Shown: positions 52,097 to 61,801 of the stretch, one piece after another
Numbering within the stretch: the first letter of the stretch is position 1
Layout: each line of letters starts with the position of its first letter
Assembly: GCF_020595055.1 (NCBI RefSeq)
Contig: NZ_JAJDOO010000009.1
Location: 112,027 to 176,026, forward strand
Reading direction: 5' to 3'
DNA from: Desulfosporosinus shakirovi
Lineage (GTDB): Bacteria; Bacillota; Desulfitobacteriia; Desulfitobacteriales; Desulfitobacteriaceae
Length of the DNA: 64,000 nucleotides
The notes under the pieces: generated by a model
The model's input: only the letters and a program-made list of their open reading frames with translations
What the model was told of the DNA's origin: nothing
Database searches by the model: none
Made by a program: the position numbers and the translations under genes

Positions 52097-53005
52097 TTAG
52101 GGTATTGTTCGACTTAAAGCAGCCATAGTCAAGGCCATAAACTTGCTTCTTGGAGTGTCACTCCTTGATGTCAGTACAATAGGAACCTGAGCTCCAAGGA
52201 TAATCCCTGCCATTGTCGCCCCGGCAAAATAAACCATCGATTTCCCTAAGACGTTGCCCACTTCTATGGTAGGAGTCAAGAACAAATCCACCTCGCCATT
52301 AATCTGACTGCTAATCCCTTTATGTTTCAAGGCAACTGCACTTAATGCTCCATCGAGAGCCAGTGGACCTTCTACAATTGCCCCCGAAAATTTCCCTGCT
52401 CGGCTCATCTCAGCTAGTGCCTGAGCATCCATGGTCGCCGGCATTTTTGAATCCACCATCTCGTTGGCTGCCAAGACAATTACATTTACCAAATCCATTC
52501 CTATACCCTGCAAATATAATAAGCTATTTTCTAGTATCTCCTTCTTCTGAACTAAGCTAGGCGCAATATTCATCCCTCCGTCGGTAACAAACAATAACCG
52601 TGAAAACCCTGGAACTTGAAAGGCTGCCAAGTGACTAAGTAAACGCCCAGTTCGAAGTCCTCGTTCTGAGCGAAGTACAGCGCGTAAAAAATCCGAACTG
52701 TTGATAAGCCCCTTCATCAAGAAATGTGCTTTTCCATCAACGATGAAGTCAACTGCCCTGTTTGCCGCCTCCAATGCATTTGGCTCATCAACCAACTCGA
52801 CACGTTCCAAACTGAATTTAATTTCAACCGCCAGTCGTTTGATTTGTTCAACATCGCCTATCAGAACAGGGATAATTAGTTCTTCTCTCACCGCTAATTT
52901 GATAGCTTCCATGACTTCTTTATCTGCGGCCGCGGCTACGGCAACCTTTGTCTTGCCTAAACTCTTTGCTCTGTCGAATAAAGCATCAAACCCGCTAAAG
53001 CGCAT
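52097..53005 (-). CDS. ptb: Phosphate butyryltransferase-type acyltransferase
   Basis: A 302-residue member of the phosphate acetyl/butyryltransferase family, with DRAKSLGKTKVAVAAAADKE at the start and VEGPLALDGALSAVALKHKG and FAGATMAGIILGAQVPIVLT in the C-terminal half. It makes acyl phosphate from acyl-CoA. ATG at 53005 with GGGGTG is chosen over GTG at 53014. The buk gene lies upstream. Confidence 0.9.
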   Translation of the reverse strand: MRFSGFDALFDRAKSLGKTKVAVAAAADKEVMEAIKLAVREELIIPVLIGDVEQIKRLAVEIKFSLERVELVDEPNALEAANRAVDFIVDGKAHFLMKGLINSSDFLRAVLRSERGLRTGRLLSHLAAFQVPGFSRLLFVTDGGMNIAPSLVQKKEILENSLLYLQGIGMDLVNVIVLAANEMVDSKMPATMDAQALAEMSRAGKFSGAIVEGPLALDGALSAVALKHKGISSQINGEVDLFLTPTIEVGNVLGKSMVYFAGATMAGIILGAQVPIVLTSRSDTPRSKFMALTMAALSRTIP

Positions 53006-53041
53006 TCTATACACCCCATTTTCATTACCCTGTAATAATTT

Positions 53042-53103
53042 ATCCGATGACTACAGCGACACTCGGTCGTTCATGGCCGTCGAGAGATAAATGCCGCTAA
53101 GTC
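53042..53103. repeat. Dispersed imperfect repeat, copy C
   Basis: Intergenic between buk and ptb: TCCGATGACTACAGCGACAC, TCATGGCCGTCGAG, ATGCCGCTAAGTCTC. It is related to copies at 27193 and 43853. Confidence 0.5.
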
Positions 53104-53141
53104 TCTAGATAAGTTCAGCTAAACTCCGCCTGAAGTAAGTT

Positions 53142-54203
53142 TCATTTATAAGTTAATGCTTGTTCTTCGCCATTTAGGACTCGCAACGCACCAAGAGCTA
53201 AGGCTTCCATTTCCTCTTCTCCGGGAATCACAGTAACTGAGGAAATAAAAGACACTCTTCGAATAATTTCTCGAGTGATGAACTCTGAATAAGCAAGCCC
53301 TCCGGTTAAGACGATTTGATCAACCTCACCCGCCAGCACCGTGGCCATTGCACCGATTTCTTTAGCAACTTGATAACATAAGCCTTCTAATACCAGCTTG
53401 GCATAGGAGTCTCCTTCATCCATACGTTTCTCAACCTCTCGAGCATCTTTTGTCCCGAGATAGGCGAACAAACCGCCTTCTTTAAGAATTTTTGTGTTCA
53501 TTTCCTTCTCTGAATACTTCCCGGAATAGCATAGTTTGACTAGTTGTGAACAAGGCAAGGTTCCACACCGTTCAACAGAATACGGTCCTTCATTATTGGC
53601 ATTATTCACATCAATCATTTTTCCTTTGCGATGGGGTGATACAGAAATTCCTCCGCCTAAATGGGCAACAATCAGATTCGCCTCATGATAAGCTTTTCCC
53701 AGCATACGAGAGGCCTTACGAGCGACGGCCTTCATGTTCAAAGCATGAGATTGGCTTAGCCGAGCTAACTCCGGAAATCCTGAAAACCTAGCTACCGGTT
53801 CCATTTCATCAACGGAAACGGGATCGACTATATAGACAGGAACATTAATCCTCTGTCCTAAGTGAAACGCAATAATACCCCCTAAATTAGAAGCATGCTC
53901 TCCACTAGTCGCGTTTTTTAAGCTATCAACAAGATATTGATCAACTAAGTAAGTGCCTCCAACAAGAGGTTTCAGCATACCTCCTCGGCCAACTATTCCA
54001 TCAAAGGATTCCACTGGAATTCCCTTTTCTTTTAATAATTTTAAAATGTGCTCAATTCGATATTCATATTGGTCACTTACGTGTGAGAATGTTTGGATCT
54101 CACTGGCAGGATGGTCAATTCCAGATTTCCAAAGACAAGTTTTATTCTCATAAACTGCAATTTTCGTGGATGTTGACCCCGGATTTATAGCAAGTACTTT
54201 CAA
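53142..54203 (-). CDS. buk: Butyrate (branched-chain fatty acid) kinase
   Basis: A 353-residue ASKHA-fold kinase. Motifs are LAINPGSTSTKIAVYE at the N-terminus, VGRGGMLKPLVGGTY, VAHLGGGISVSPH and QIVLTGGLAYSEFI. It converts acyl phosphate and ADP to acid and ATP, closing the amino-acid fermentation route with IorAB and Ptb. The start is TTG at 54203 after AGGGGGATA. Confidence 0.92.
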   Translation of the reverse strand: MKVLAINPGSTSTKIAVYENKTCLWKSGIDHPASEIQTFSHVSDQYEYRIEHILKLLKEKGIPVESFDGIVGRGGMLKPLVGGTYLVDQYLVDSLKNATSGEHASNLGGIIAFHLGQRINVPVYIVDPVSVDEMEPVARFSGFPELARLSQSHALNMKAVARKASRMLGKAYHEANLIVAHLGGGISVSPHRKGKMIDVNNANNEGPYSVERCGTLPCSQLVKLCYSGKYSEKEMNTKILKEGGLFAYLGTKDAREVEKRMDEGDSYAKLVLEGLCYQVAKEIGAMATVLAGEVDQIVLTGGLAYSEFITREIIRRVSFISSVTVIPGEEEMEALALGALRVLNGEEQALTYK

Positions 54204-54826
54204 GTATTATCCCCCTATTTAAATCCATTTGTCGATATATCAATAACAAACTGTTTAATTATATCATAAAATCAAAACTTCAATTAAGCCCTTATACAAA
54301 TACGGGTTTAAAATCAAGCCCAAACATCTAAGTCGATTACTTAAATAAATATTATCTTCGAATCGAACCAATACAATTACTCGAGTGAACTCGTTCAGCT
54401 TAAGCTGAACATCGGGGCTTCGGTAGAGGATTCTTACCCCCACCGAAGTGGAAATCCGAAGGGGATCTAACGAAACTTGTTTTCCGGTTTATTACATCTC
54501 CACTCTATTTGCAATCCCCTGATATATTAGAGGACTGTTCACCACTTCAAAGGTGTACAGTCCTCTATTTTGGGATAACCCACCACCAGCTTGAAAAAAT
54601 CTCAAGTTTCGTTACGGCCCCTCTCGGAATTGATAAATACTTTCAAGTAACGCCAATTATTCTTTCCTATACAGAAGAGATGCCTTATTTTTCATGGTTA
54701 TCTCTAAGGATTTCAAGGCAAAAAAAGCGTTCTTGCGCTGATACTATATCACGCAGGAAACGCCTTCCTTTCAAGTACTATAAGTTGAGCCCCTTCAAAT
54801 ATCCACATCCAAAGTTGATTTAATTG
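54204..54826. other. Intergenic region with 109-base repeat
   Basis: No gene is supported. A second copy of the dispersed repeat is at 54513-54620; a CTTCGGT/ACCGAAG inverted repeat is at about 54418-54447. Confidence 0.5.
54513..54620 (+). repeat. Dispersed 109-base repeat, copy 2
   Basis: About 95% identical to 21321-21429 in the same orientation. The internal hairpin AGAGGACTGTTCACC / GGTGTACAGTCCTCT has only one mismatch here. Confidence 0.85.
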
Positions 54827-56008
54827 TTAAGGAGCAATAACACGCCGAGCCCCAAGATAACGTTTAGCCCAATAAGAACTAGTCATGTCATCGTAGGAAA
54901 CCCCGCCAGAAGACGAATGTATCATGGTGTTATTTCCGACGTAAATTCCAACGTGGGAAGCTCCTGAAGAATATGTGGCAAAAAACACTAAATCGCCTGG
55001 CTTTAAATCTGATTTCGAAATCGAAATTCCATTTTTAAACTGTTGTTCTGAAGTTCTACTCAGTGATATGCCACTGTTACGGTATACATATTGCACATAT
55101 CCCGAACAATCAAAACCCGGTGAGGGGGTTGTTCCGCCCCAAACATACTTTATTCCTAAAAATTGAGAAGCATAGTTTAGTACTTGTTTTGCTCCGCCCG
55201 AAACAGTGACCGTACCAACGACTCCCCCTCCGCCCGATGATGTTCCTGGGGAATTCTTCTCTTTTTCTGCATATTCAGCTTCAAGCTTTTCCTGTTCAAT
55301 TAATTGTTGTATTCGGTTAACCTTTGCTTTAGCCGATAAGGAAGCATTAAGGGCTGCTTTTTCTTCTTTGCTCAATTGATCAAGTACGGCTTGCTGTTTA
55401 TATAGAACTTGTTGCACAGCTTGCTGTGTTTCGGTCTTACCCTCAATTGAAGCCTGAATGGCTACCTTCTTTTCTTCGATAAGTCCCATTTGACTATTCA
55501 TGGTCTCTTTCAACTTAATAATTTCCTCTTGAAGCTTACCGTGATTACTGACAATCATCTGAATCTTGTCCGCCCGATCAATAAAATCCGATAAGCTGGT
55601 AGCTTCAAACAAGACAGCCAAGTATGTAGTCACTCCATCTTCATAGTTACTTCTTAAGACTTGTCCTAAGGCTTTAATGTGTTCCTGACGTTTTGTCTCT
55701 AGCTTTTGTTGCTGATCTTCCAAATCTTTAAGATTCTTTTGTTCCTCCGTGAGTTTTGCTTGTTCCCGATCAATACTGTCATTTAAAACCTCAACGGATT
55801 GTTTTAAGGCCATAACCTCCGTCGTTGCACTGGCAACTTTTTCTTGTTGAGCCTTCAAAACCCCATTTAACTGATTGGCTTGTTGTTGAGATTGATTTAA
55901 TTGCTGCTGTAAGTTGTCTGCCCGCGCAGGCATCGATGACGCCACTAACAGGAAGACTCCGATAATGCTGATTAAGGTTGTTTTATGCAGAGAGTTTATC
56001 CTTTTCAT
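54827..56008 (-). CDS. Secreted NlpC/P60 peptidoglycan hydrolase with coiled coil
   Basis: A 393-residue protein. A signal peptide ends near residue 30 (VASSMPARA-DN). A long coiled coil (about 31-245) and a Ser/Gly linker precede the NlpC/P60 domain. The catalytic residues are Cys301 (FDCSGYVQ), His352 (ASHVGIYVG) and His364. This CwlO-like layout cuts peptide cross-links during wall growth. It is a single gene. Confidence 0.92.
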   Translation of the reverse strand: MKRINSLHKTTLISIIGVFLLVASSMPARADNLQQQLNQSQQQANQLNGVLKAQQEKVASATTEVMALKQSVEVLNDSIDREQAKLTEEQKNLKDLEDQQQKLETKRQEHIKALGQVLRSNYEDGVTTYLAVLFEATSLSDFIDRADKIQMIVSNHGKLQEEIIKLKETMNSQMGLIEEKKVAIQASIEGKTETQQAVQQVLYKQQAVLDQLSKEEKAALNASLSAKAKVNRIQQLIEQEKLEAEYAEKEKNSPGTSSGGGGVVGTVTVSGGAKQVLNYASQFLGIKYVWGGTTPSPGFDCSGYVQYVYRNSGISLSRTSEQQFKNGISISKSDLKPGDLVFFATYSSGASHVGIYVGNNTMIHSSSGGVSYDDMTSSYWAKRYLGARRVIAP

Positions 56009-56218
56009 TTAACTTAAACCCCTTAAAAATACTTTAGTTATAATTTCGCCAAAACTCGTTAAATTCCTTGTTTGCTCAGGAATTAATTTGCCAATTTTTT
56101 CACTTATCTCCTGTTCTCCAAGGGTTTTTGGCAAACAAAAAACCTTAACACATTGAAAACGTGCATGGTGTTCTTTTATCGCGGTTAAAACATGAACTTA
56201 ATCTTTTGTTGGGACCTT

Positions 56219-57073
56219 TTAATCCGGGCTTATTTTATAGGTAGATTGAGCATCCAGAGTGCAAAGTGAAGTTTGGGGTTCTTTTGCTCCTGTTTCCCCC
56301 ACTTGCCATTGTGCTAACCCAACAATTTCGTCGAATTCGGTCATTTGATTCCAATAGCGTTTCGGCATAAAAGTCATTCGACACCGGGGGTTATTCCTGC
56401 CTTCAATGGCAATTGTTTTGTAGAATTGTTTCCATAAACGGCGGTATTCAAGCTCTGCGGAATCAACATCCGGCAAGGTTAGCTCTTCGACAAAAATCAG
56501 CTCTGCTTTTTGTGATTGAAAAATCAAGGCCATACCATGGGTTTTATCATAAATCATAAACCTATCATTGCGGTAACGATCACAGAAATGCGGTGACAAA
56601 AGGGGAAGAACATAGTTTTTGGGTTCAATAACCGCTACAAGTGCTTCACCGTAGACGGAAAACCGCACAAACCCTTTGAACTTATGACATTCTGACGTCA
56701 AGTGGCGTACTGCCTTTTGGAGGGAAGAAACCGTATCATCGGTGAGCATCATCATAACCTTGCCTCCATGCTTAAACCCCAAACGCAAGAAACGAAAGAT
56801 TAGCACTTCTTTGTGGGGATCACATGTTAAAAAACCCAGCTTAACTAACTCCTGGGCTTGAGAAGATATCTTCATAGGAATCGAATTATAAACCCTGTCC
56901 GCCTTCTGTTCGTCTGTTTCAATCCATTTCGCCCTATCAAAAAGAGTCTCTTGAACACTAGGGGGGCGAATAATGTTGGGAATTTCCTTTCGTTGGTAGC
57001 TTTCAAAGACGCAACACATTAGTCCCTCAAAGCTGCCGTCATAAGCATAGATTAAATCTGTCCCGTCAAGCAT
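56219..57073 (-). CDS. DUF4130/TIGR03915-type DNA metabolism protein
   Basis: A 284-residue protein beginning MLDGTDLIYAYDGSFEGLMC, with the SFEGLMCCVFESY signature, and a C-terminal DUF4130 region (YRRLWKQFYKTIAIEGRNNP, MPKRYWNQMTEF). It is always a partner of the radical SAM protein encoded upstream; the two overlap by 22 bases. The biochemical role of the pair in DNA repair or modification is not established. Confidence 0.85.
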   Translation of the reverse strand: MLDGTDLIYAYDGSFEGLMCCVFESYQRKEIPNIIRPPSVQETLFDRAKWIETDEQKADRVYNSIPMKISSQAQELVKLGFLTCDPHKEVLIFRFLRLGFKHGGKVMMMLTDDTVSSLQKAVRHLTSECHKFKGFVRFSVYGEALVAVIEPKNYVLPLLSPHFCDRYRNDRFMIYDKTHGMALIFQSQKAELIFVEELTLPDVDSAELEYRRLWKQFYKTIAIEGRNNPRCRMTFMPKRYWNQMTEFDEIVGLAQWQVGETGAKEPQTSLCTLDAQSTYKISPD

Positions 57074-58362
57074 TGTTGCACATCCTCCCTAGTAATGAGG
57101 GGTTCGTTAAAAAATGATAGTTGCTCAGGGTATGGTGACGGGAGCTTATACTGATCCGCCATCAACGCTCTAATAGTTCCATCAGATGTTACTTTCAGAC
57201 CGTCTATGATCTTTCCCTTACAGGTTATAAAGTACTGCGCGCGTTTCAGTACAACACCAATCTTCTTAAGGCCCGAAAAATCAATGGGACCACTTCTCCT
57301 GGCCGTAAGAATACGCTGGGCACTGGTCACGCCAATTCCCGGCACTCGTAACAGCATCTCAAAAGGCGCTTTATTAATCTCTAACGGAAATTTCTCCAAA
57401 TGGTTGAGCGCCCAATTGCACTTAGGATCTACTTGTAAATTGAAATTGGGATTTTGCTCATCAAGCAATTCTTTAGCTTCAAAACCGTAGAACCTTAGCA
57501 ACCAATCAGCTTGGTAAAGCCGATGCTCTCGTAAGAGAGGCGGTTTTGTATCCATAGAAGGCAACAAGGAATTCTCCGCGACTGGCATGTAGGCAGAGAA
57601 GAAAACCCTTTTAAGATGGTATTTTTTGTACAGCCCTTCGGTAAGAGTTAATATTTTATGGTCAGTATCGGGTGTTGCCCCCACTATAAGTTGTGTACTC
57701 TGACCAGCAGGCACAAATTTGGAAGCATGTCGGTATTTCACAAGATCCGTACAATTTTCCTGGATCTTAGCAGTAATCAGTCCCATCGGACGCAGTATTG
57801 ATTCCTTGGTTTTGTTTGGAGCTAAAAGCGTCAAACTCTCCTGAGAAGGCAACTCAATGTTAATACTCATCCGATCGGCTAAAAGTCCTAAGCGTGTTAT
57901 AAGCTCGCTATCTGCTCCGGGAATAGCCTTGACATGAATATAGCCGTTAAAGTGGTAAACACTGCGCAATAATTCAAGCGCTTTAATTAATTGCTCAGTC
58001 GTATGGTTGGGACTTTTAATCACTCCGGAGCTTAGAAATAGTCCCTCAATGTAATTTCTGCGGTAGAAATTAATCGTAAGTTCTGCTAATTCATGGGGTG
58101 TAAATGCTACTCTTACAATATCATTTGACACACGATTGACACAGTATTTGCAATCAAAGATGCAGACATTAGTCATGAGTACTTTCAATAAGGATATGCA
58201 CCGTCCATCCGCTGAAAAGCTGTGACATATTCCCGCTTTGGCAGCACTTCCGATACTGCCAAATTTCCCTTTCCTATCCACACCGCTAGAGGTGCAAGCC
58301 ACATCATATTTAGCTGAATCAGACAAGATTGTAAGCTTATTATAGACATCTATGATCAACAC
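57052..58362 (-). CDS. Radical SAM protein of putative DNA modification/repair (TIGR03916)
   Basis: A 436-residue SplB-like radical SAM protein. The cluster cysteines are C67, C71 and C74 in CIFDCKYC. A helix-hairpin-helix motif (LLRVPGIGVTSAQRIL) near residue 340-355 points to DNA binding. It is the partner of the DUF4130 protein. GTG at 58362 is one possible start; the ribosome site GGGGGT overlaps it, so the exact start is uncertain. Confidence 0.86.
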   Translation of the reverse strand: MLIIDVYNKLTILSDSAKYDVACTSSGVDRKGKFGSIGSAAKAGICHSFSADGRCISLLKVLMTNVCIFDCKYCVNRVSNDIVRVAFTPHELAELTINFYRRNYIEGLFLSSGVIKSPNHTTEQLIKALELLRSVYHFNGYIHVKAIPGADSELITRLGLLADRMSINIELPSQESLTLLAPNKTKESILRPMGLITAKIQENCTDLVKYRHASKFVPAGQSTQLIVGATPDTDHKILTLTEGLYKKYHLKRVFFSAYMPVAENSLLPSMDTKPPLLREHRLYQADWLLRFYGFEAKELLDEQNPNFNLQVDPKCNWALNHLEKFPLEINKAPFEMLLRVPGIGVTSAQRILTARRSGPIDFSGLKKIGVVLKRAQYFITCKGKIIDGLKVTSDGTIRALMADQYKLPSPYPEQLSFFNEPLITREDVQQCLTGQI

Positions 58363-58415
58363 CCCCTGACAATAATACTATAATACGAAACATATGTTCT
58401 TGTCAAAGGGAACTA

Positions 58416-58452
58416 AAAGCCGGGAATTGAAGCTAAAGTAATTCCCGGCTTT
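58416..58452 (-). terminator. Terminator of cysK
   Basis: Thirteen-base perfect arms AAAGCCGGGAATT and AATTCCCGGCTTT, followed by T residues on the minus strand. Confidence 0.85.
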
Positions 58453-58534
58453 CGATTTCGTTCATAATAGACTGCTCTCCCCAGAAATGGAGATCTTCAA
58501 GATTCTAAGCATGAATAAAGATTCTTCTTGAATT

Positions 58535-59440
58535 TTATATCAGCGAGGTACTAAAATACCTTTCAACTCTGTCAGGCAAAACAGTCACTATGTTTTTATC
58601 CGCACCAAACTTTTGAGCCATTTTGATAGAAGCCCAAACATTAGCACCTGAAGAAGTCCCTACCAGAATACCTTGAACTCTGGCCAGATCTCTGGCAGTA
58701 CTAATTGCATCGTCATCTGTAACTTCAATTACTTCATCAATGAGATTTACATCGAGCACTTTCGGGATGAAACCGTCACCAATTCCTTGAATCTTATGTA
58801 ATCCCGGCTCATGACCCAGAAGTGCAGAAACATTTTTAGGTTCTACTGCAATTATTTTAGCCTTTGGATTTCTTTCTTTAATAAATCTTCCCACTCCTGC
58901 CAAAGTCCCTCCGCTGCCCAGCCCAGAAACGAAAATATCTACTTTGCCCTCCATTTGTTCCCAGATTTCCGAAGCTGTCGTAAGGTAATGAATTTGAGGG
59001 TTATCGGGATTTTCAAACTGCTGAGGAACAAAAATATTGGGATCTTTTGCTTTTTGTCGTTCAACTTCCAAAACTGATCCCCCAATACTTTCTTCCGCTT
59101 TAGTCAATATTAGCTCTGCACCTAATGCCAATATGATCTTTTTTCTTTCATCGCTCATATTTTCCGGCATAACAATGACTACCCTATATCCTTTTTGAAC
59201 ACCGACTAAAGCAATGCCTATCCCCGTATTACCAGAAGTAGGTTCAATTATTGTCATACCGGACTTCAAAACCCCTCTAGTTTCCGCCTGTTCAATCATA
59301 TGTTTGGCAACTCTGTCTTTAATACTTCCACCAGGGTTTAGATATTCTGCCTTAGCGAAGATGTTTAACGCTGTTAGTTTCTTCAGACTAACCATTGGGG
59401 TATCCCCAATAATATCCAGAACAGCTTCAATTATCATCAT
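58535..59440 (-). CDS. cysK: Cysteine synthase (O-acetylserine sulfhydrylase)
   Basis: A 301-residue PLP enzyme. The PLP lysine is K41 in NPGGSIKDRVA, TSGNTGIG follows near residue 70 and GLGSGGTLAGVG near 172. It joins O-acetylserine and sulfide to make cysteine. GAAGGAG ribosome site. It stands alone. Confidence 0.93.
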   Translation of the reverse strand: MMIIEAVLDIIGDTPMVSLKKLTALNIFAKAEYLNPGGSIKDRVAKHMIEQAETRGVLKSGMTIIEPTSGNTGIGIALVGVQKGYRVVIVMPENMSDERKKIILALGAELILTKAEESIGGSVLEVERQKAKDPNIFVPQQFENPDNPQIHYLTTASEIWEQMEGKVDIFVSGLGSGGTLAGVGRFIKERNPKAKIIAVEPKNVSALLGHEPGLHKIQGIGDGFIPKVLDVNLIDEVIEVTDDDAISTARDLARVQGILVGTSSGANVWASIKMAQKFGADKNIVTVLPDRVERYFSTSLI

Positions 59441-59575
59441 ATCTACTCCTTCATTTTATTCAAATTAATCTTACAATCATTTCAATATATTCTCAATACC
59501 CTTGTCCTGGTATTAACAGGTTCTTCCACTTTAAACCCAGAAGCTCCAAATGGCGACCACGTTTCTTTTAGACAT

Positions 59576-59598
59576 GAAAAAGCTCCCCCGAGGGGGAG
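59576..59598 (-). terminator. GC-rich hairpin with T-run
   Basis: CTCCCCC and GGGGGAG with a two-base spacer; on the minus strand it is followed by CTTTTT. No gene is confidently assigned upstream. Confidence 0.5.
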
Positions 59599-59937
59599 TA
59601 TATAGCGCTGATCGTCTTTTTCTCGTCAATCTAAAATACACTCGAGTTTGTTATGATTTTACATATAAACCAATAAGCGCAGAAATAGTACTGCCCTTAC
59701 TAAATAATATGTTCCTCATTGTTTGTACAGAGGTTCCTGATATTGAATGTATTGCTCTCTGCCTTTTAATTCATTAAGAGCTGAATCAAACACATTTCGA
59801 AAATAATTCATTTCATTCGGTGTAATAATCAGCTTAAATAAAGGTTTCATTTTTTTCAATACACCTGTTTGTTGTTTAACACTTACCATCGAAAGGATGT
59901 GACTCAGGAACTTCATGACAAAGTATAGCTCAAGCAA

Positions 59938-59970
59938 AAAAACTACCTCGTTAGAAGATAGTTTTTTTCT
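59938..59970 (-). terminator. Terminator of the FAD-dependent dehydrogenase
   Basis: Arms AAAAAAACTACCT and AGATAGTTTTTTT with one mismatch, about 115 bases after the stop codon at 60084. The loop CGTTAG is shared with the terminator at 63902-63947. Confidence 0.7.
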
Positions 59971-60083
59971 GCTTTTCCCAGCGTCACACATGACAGCTTC
60001 CAGTGACGAACACTTTAGCGCCGCAGGATGATTAATCGACGAGCCACATCCACCACCATGCAGTTTATGCATGAGGAAGAGAA

Positions 60084-61673
60084 TTAACTACCCAGTATTT
60101 GTTCTGCGCAAAGCACTCCGTCCACCGCAGCCGATATGATCCCTCCAGAATATCCCGCTCCCTCTCCGCAGGGGTAAAGACCTTTAAAGCCAATGGCTTC
60201 TAAGCTCTCCCCTCTTGTTATGCGCACGGGAGAAGAGCTGCGAGTTTCGGCCCCCGTCAGCAATGCATCCGGGTAGGCAAAGCCAGGCATCCAGTCCCCC
60301 ATCTCTAAGATACCTTGACGCAGCGAATCTGTGATATATTCCGGCAAAAAGGAATCCAACACGGCGAACTCAGTCCCCGGAAGATAGGTAGGGAGTACAT
60401 CCCCGAATGCCGTTGTTTTGCGCTTTTGGAGAAAATCTTCCAACCTTTGTACCGGTGCTTTATACCCTCCGCCGCCCGCTGTAAATGCTGCTGCCTCTAT
60501 CCTGCGCTGAAAAGCGCAACCCGCAAGTGGATGTTCGCTCCCGAATTCTTCCTTCTCGACGGTTACTAAAAGTGCGGTATTGGCATTTCTACCGTCCCGA
60601 GCGAATTCGCTCATTCCATTCGTTGTCAGACCGTTTTCCTCTGAAGTTGCCGCAACTACAGTCCCCCCTGGGCACATGCAGAAAGTATATACGCCCCTTC
60701 CGTTTTGCAGATGCACGACCATTTTGTAATCAGCTGCGCCAAGCTCAGGGTGTCCGGCGAAGTCGCCGTACTGAATTTTATCTATCATCTCTTGGGAATG
60801 TTCAACACGTACTCCCACCGCAAAGGATTTTTGCTCCATATAAACACCGCAATTCAGCAAGCTCTCAAATGTATCACGTGCGCTATGTCCGATGGCCAGA
60901 ACAACATTGTCTGTAGAAACTTCGGTTATATTACCCTCTTCTTCAAAACGCACACCTGTTACCTTTGCGTCCTTGAACAGTATTTCTTTTACGGTCGCCT
61001 TAAAGCGCACCTCGCCCCCCAAGCGTATCACTTGCTCCCTAATTCCCTTAACAGTTTCCTTCAAACGGTCAGTACCGATATGCGGCTTGCTTAGATACAT
61101 AATTTCAGGCGGCGCACCGGCCTGCACAAGTTCGCTGAGCACCTTCATCTTACGTGGATTTTTCTGTCCGATTTTCAACTTACCGTCTGAAAAGGCACCT
61201 GCCCCTCCCTCACCGAACTGCACATTAGTTTGAGTATCAAGAATACCGGTCCTCCAAAACTTTAATACCTTTCTCTTGCGGCTATCTACGTCGAGGCCCC
61301 GCTCTAGCAGAATGGGTCTTGCTCCTGCTTGGGCCAGAATCAATGCTGCGAACATCCCTGCCGGGCCGCATCCGATAACCACAGGACGCTCTTTAAGTTT
61401 TCTATCCTTTGGAACAGTATAATTCAACTCGTTTTCTTTGGAGATAAATTTGTCCTTGTTCATTGAAATCACTTCGTTTTCATCTCCTGAAACACATACG
61501 ACAACGGTCATGTCAAAATGAACGTCCTGTTTGTTGCGAGCATTTACCGTTCGTTTTACAATACTGATGCGCTCTATACGGCTATGCTCAATATTCAACC
61601 TTTTTGCCACAATGTCTTCTAATATTTTTAAATCATAGGTAAGCACAACTTTTAAGCCAGTAATTTTAATCAA
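60084..61673 (-). CDS. FAD-dependent dehydrogenase (COG2509 type)
   Basis: A 529-residue flavoprotein. An N-terminal domain of about 85 residues precedes the dinucleotide motif PVVIGCGPAGMFAALILAQAG (motif at about residues 93-113). Further motifs are QFGEGGAGAFSDGKL and, near the end, YPCGEGAGYSGGIISAAVDG. The natural substrate is not known. The TTG at 61673 with GAGGAGAAACC is chosen over an ATG at 61721. Confidence 0.88.
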   Translation of the reverse strand: MIKITGLKVVLTYDLKILEDIVAKRLNIEHSRIERISIVKRTVNARNKQDVHFDMTVVVCVSGDENEVISMNKDKFISKENELNYTVPKDRKLKERPVVIGCGPAGMFAALILAQAGARPILLERGLDVDSRKRKVLKFWRTGILDTQTNVQFGEGGAGAFSDGKLKIGQKNPRKMKVLSELVQAGAPPEIMYLSKPHIGTDRLKETVKGIREQVIRLGGEVRFKATVKEILFKDAKVTGVRFEEEGNITEVSTDNVVLAIGHSARDTFESLLNCGVYMEQKSFAVGVRVEHSQEMIDKIQYGDFAGHPELGAADYKMVVHLQNGRGVYTFCMCPGGTVVAATSEENGLTTNGMSEFARDGRNANTALLVTVEKEEFGSEHPLAGCAFQRRIEAAAFTAGGGGYKAPVQRLEDFLQKRKTTAFGDVLPTYLPGTEFAVLDSFLPEYITDSLRQGILEMGDWMPGFAYPDALLTGAETRSSSPVRITRGESLEAIGFKGLYPCGEGAGYSGGIISAAVDGVLCAEQILGS

Positions 61674-61801
61674 TTGGTTTCTCCTCACAGATTTAGTTGA
61701 TGTCTTCAAAGAAAACTGCACGCGCCCAAGTCTTCAGGCCAGACGGTCGCGTTAGTTGAACTTGCGTGTTTGCCATGGCTCGAAGAGAGATAGTTCTATA
61801 G

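Larger units (their letters stand above)
59441..60083. other. Intergenic region with hairpins, no supported gene
   Basis: Two hairpins are described separately. A minus-strand frame reaching from 60072 to 59716 crosses the hairpin at 59938-59970 and has no ribosome site, so it is not called. A shorter start at 59916 would give 66 residues, also without support. Confidence 0.5.

Noticed and set aside
53042..54620. CRISPR array
   Set aside because: Repeats are few, imperfect and not regularly spaced.
59716..60072. 118-residue minus-strand protein
   Set aside because: It spans a terminator hairpin and has no ribosome binding site.
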